The notes under the pieces were generated by a model that saw only the letters and a list, made by a program, of their open reading frames with translations, was not told the DNA's origin and searched no databases. This document shows positions 62,854 through 64,000 of a DNA stretch of 64,000 nucleotides, in pieces (position 1 is the stretch's first letter; every line of letters begins with the position of its first letter). Both the position numbers and the translations under genes were made by a program. Source of the DNA: Staphylococcus debuckii. Lineage in GTDB: Bacteria; Bacillota; Bacilli; Staphylococcales; Staphylococcaceae. The DNA is taken from positions 558,001-622,000 of the forward strand of contig NZ_CP033460.1 of NCBI RefSeq assembly GCF_003718735.1. The letters are read 5' to 3'.

Positions 62854-64000
62854 ATGCATAAAGAATTGATTCTGTTGACGAATTATTTCCCTTATTACAA
62901 AGGTGAGGAATATTTAGAAGAAGAAATTAATTATCTTGCAGAAGAGTTTGATCATATTACGGTGATTCCTACGATGGTAAGCCCATCCATGCAGTTAACA
63001 CGTACTGTTCCAGGCTCTGCTACTGTCTTGGATCTGCCTTTTCCGCAAGGGTTGAAGAATAAAGCAGTGAACTTTCTGAAGACAGCGCCGCATATTATGT
63101 TGAATCGCAGTCGTCTGAAAGGGATTGGTCAGAATGCAGGTTCGCTCAACCCTTATAAATGGATGTATAATCTGTACTTTGAAGCGCGTACAGATGCCAT
63201 TTATTATGATTTGGTTCATTCGGGTTTGCTGCCGGAAAATGACAAAGATACTCAATTGTACCTTTATAGTTATTGGTTCTATATTACTGCCAACTTAGGT
63301 ACCAAGCTGAAATATGAGTATTATGGTGATACTTCAATTCCGTTGATTTCTCGTGGCCATGGCTATGATGTCAATGACTATATCAAACCTTTTAGTTTCT
63401 TGCCTATGCGTAAAGGGATGTTGTCACGTGTCGATACGCTTTATCCTGTATCGGATACCAGCAGTCAATATTTGCAGAAGAAATTCCCGAAATATGCTGA
63501 TAAGATAGAAACAAGACGTTTAGGGGTCGGGAAGGGAGATTTCCAAGTTTCTGAACGCAATCCGATGTTGATTGTGAGTTGTTCAACGATTCGCCAGTTG
63601 AAACGTTTAGATGTCATTATCGATGCTTTAGCGCAGTTGAATGAAGCGGGTTATGTATTTAAATGGGTACATATCGGTGATGGTCCGGATACTGAAAAGA
63701 TTAAAGCACGAGCTGCTGAAAAATTAAATGCAGATGAATATGAATTTATCGGGCGTCTACCAAATCAAGAGGTGCGTCAATGGTATCATGATTATAATCC
63801 TTCACTGTTTGTGAACACTTCGGAATCAGAAGGGGTGCCGGTTTCAGTCATGGAAGCCATGGCTAATGCGATTCCGGTAGTTGCATCAGACGTAGGAGGC
63901 ACCGCAGAAATCGTGAAACCTGAATATAATGGTTTGCTGATCGGCGCTGATTTAAGCGTGGATGATACAGCCTCTGCGATTGAAGATTTTATTCAAATGT
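62854..64000 (+). CDS. Glycosyltransferase family 4 (3' truncated by window edge)
   Basis: 382 codons visible from ATG 62854 with AGGGGAAGG upstream; the frame is open to the window end. N-terminal part: ELILLTNYFPYYKGEEYLEEEI, then SRGHGYDVNDYIKP. C-terminal GT-B domain: IVSCSTIRQLKRLDVIIDALAQL, HIGDGPDTEKIKARA, YEFIGRLPNQEVRQWY, and the donor-binding LFVNTSESEGVPVSVMEAMANAIPVVASDVGGTAEIV. It should add the second sugar to the lipid-linked unit begun by the preceding transferase, 17 nt upstream. Donor and acceptor unknown. Confidence 0.9.
   Translation, partial: MHKELILLTNYFPYYKGEEYLEEEINYLAEEFDHITVIPTMVSPSMQLTRTVPGSATVLDLPFPQGLKNKAVNFLKTAPHIMLNRSRLKGIGQNAGSLNPYKWMYNLYFEARTDAIYYDLVHSGLLPENDKDTQLYLYSYWFYITANLGTKLKYEYYGDTSIPLISRGHGYDVNDYIKPFSFLPMRKGMLSRVDTLYPVSDTSSQYLQKKFPKYADKIETRRLGVGKGDFQVSERNPMLIVSCSTIRQLKRLDVIIDALAQLNEAGYVFKWVHIGDGPDTEKIKARAAEKLNADEYEFIGRLPNQEVRQWYHDYNPSLFVNTSESEGVPVSVMEAMANAIPVVASDVGGTAEIVKPEYNGLLIGADLSVDDTASAIEDFIQM

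Overview
The window is a chromosomal segment of a low-GC Firmicute, almost certainly a coagulase-negative Staphylococcus. Support for this: two YSIRK/LPXTG surface proteins, an S-box-controlled metNIQ operon, a choline-to-glycine-betaine locus matching the staphylococcal cudT-cudC-cudA-cudB set, CstA-like and IpdC-like enzymes, strong AGGAGG ribosome sites and frequent TTG starts. A relative of S. carnosus or S. simulans is my guess, not a demonstrated fact.

Layout. (1) 1-16 kb: the end of a DUF4015 glycoside-hydrolase-like gene, then two divergent wall-anchored proteins: a CshA-type repeat adhesin (minus) and a 3,520-residue protein built of about 60 FSDG beta-like repeats alternating with short collagen-like Gly-X-Y runs (plus). 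(2) 16-23 kb: SAM riboswitch and metNIQ, tRNA-Ser(UGA), an esterase, an AraC regulator and an unrecognised Lys-rich protein. (3) 23-35.5 kb: an A+T-rich cell-surface glycopolymer region with UDP-GlcNAc 2-epimerase, three modular CDP-glycerol glycerophosphotransferase-family proteins, an alpha/beta-hydrolase-like protein, an O-acyltransferase and a decayed copy of its 3' end. (4) 35.7-48 kb: mixed metabolic and regulatory genes, including a TetR/membrane-exporter pair, fructokinase, PadR with a TetX-like flavoprotein, a possible type I toxin-antitoxin unit, a CPBP protease, TetR with a dienelactone-hydrolase-like enzyme, a CstA-like sulfurtransferase, MarR and a 2-oxoacid decarboxylase. (5) 48-55 kb: the cud osmoprotectant locus, with intergenic repeat arrays and conserved palindromes that look like CudC operators. 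(6) 55-64 kb: a double-domain glycerophosphotransferase-family protein, then a tightly coupled polysaccharide operon (aminotransferase, ATP-grasp ligase, SDR epimerase, priming sugar transferase, glycosyltransferase) that runs off the right edge.

How it fits together. Much of the window serves the cell envelope: wall-anchored adhesins, wall or capsule polymers containing polyol phosphates, amino sugars and acyl groups, and osmoprotection. The most interesting non-coding signals are: a promoter and leader-hairpin design shared by glycopolymer loci that lie up to 32 kb apart; three phased PadR palindromes over one promoter; 7-4-7 palindromes just downstream of the cudA and cudT start regions; a toxin-like small ORF whose Shine-Dalgarno is complementary to its own 5' leader; and tandem hairpin arrays of 41, 42 and 115 nt. 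All functional names come from reading motifs by eye; no database search was run.
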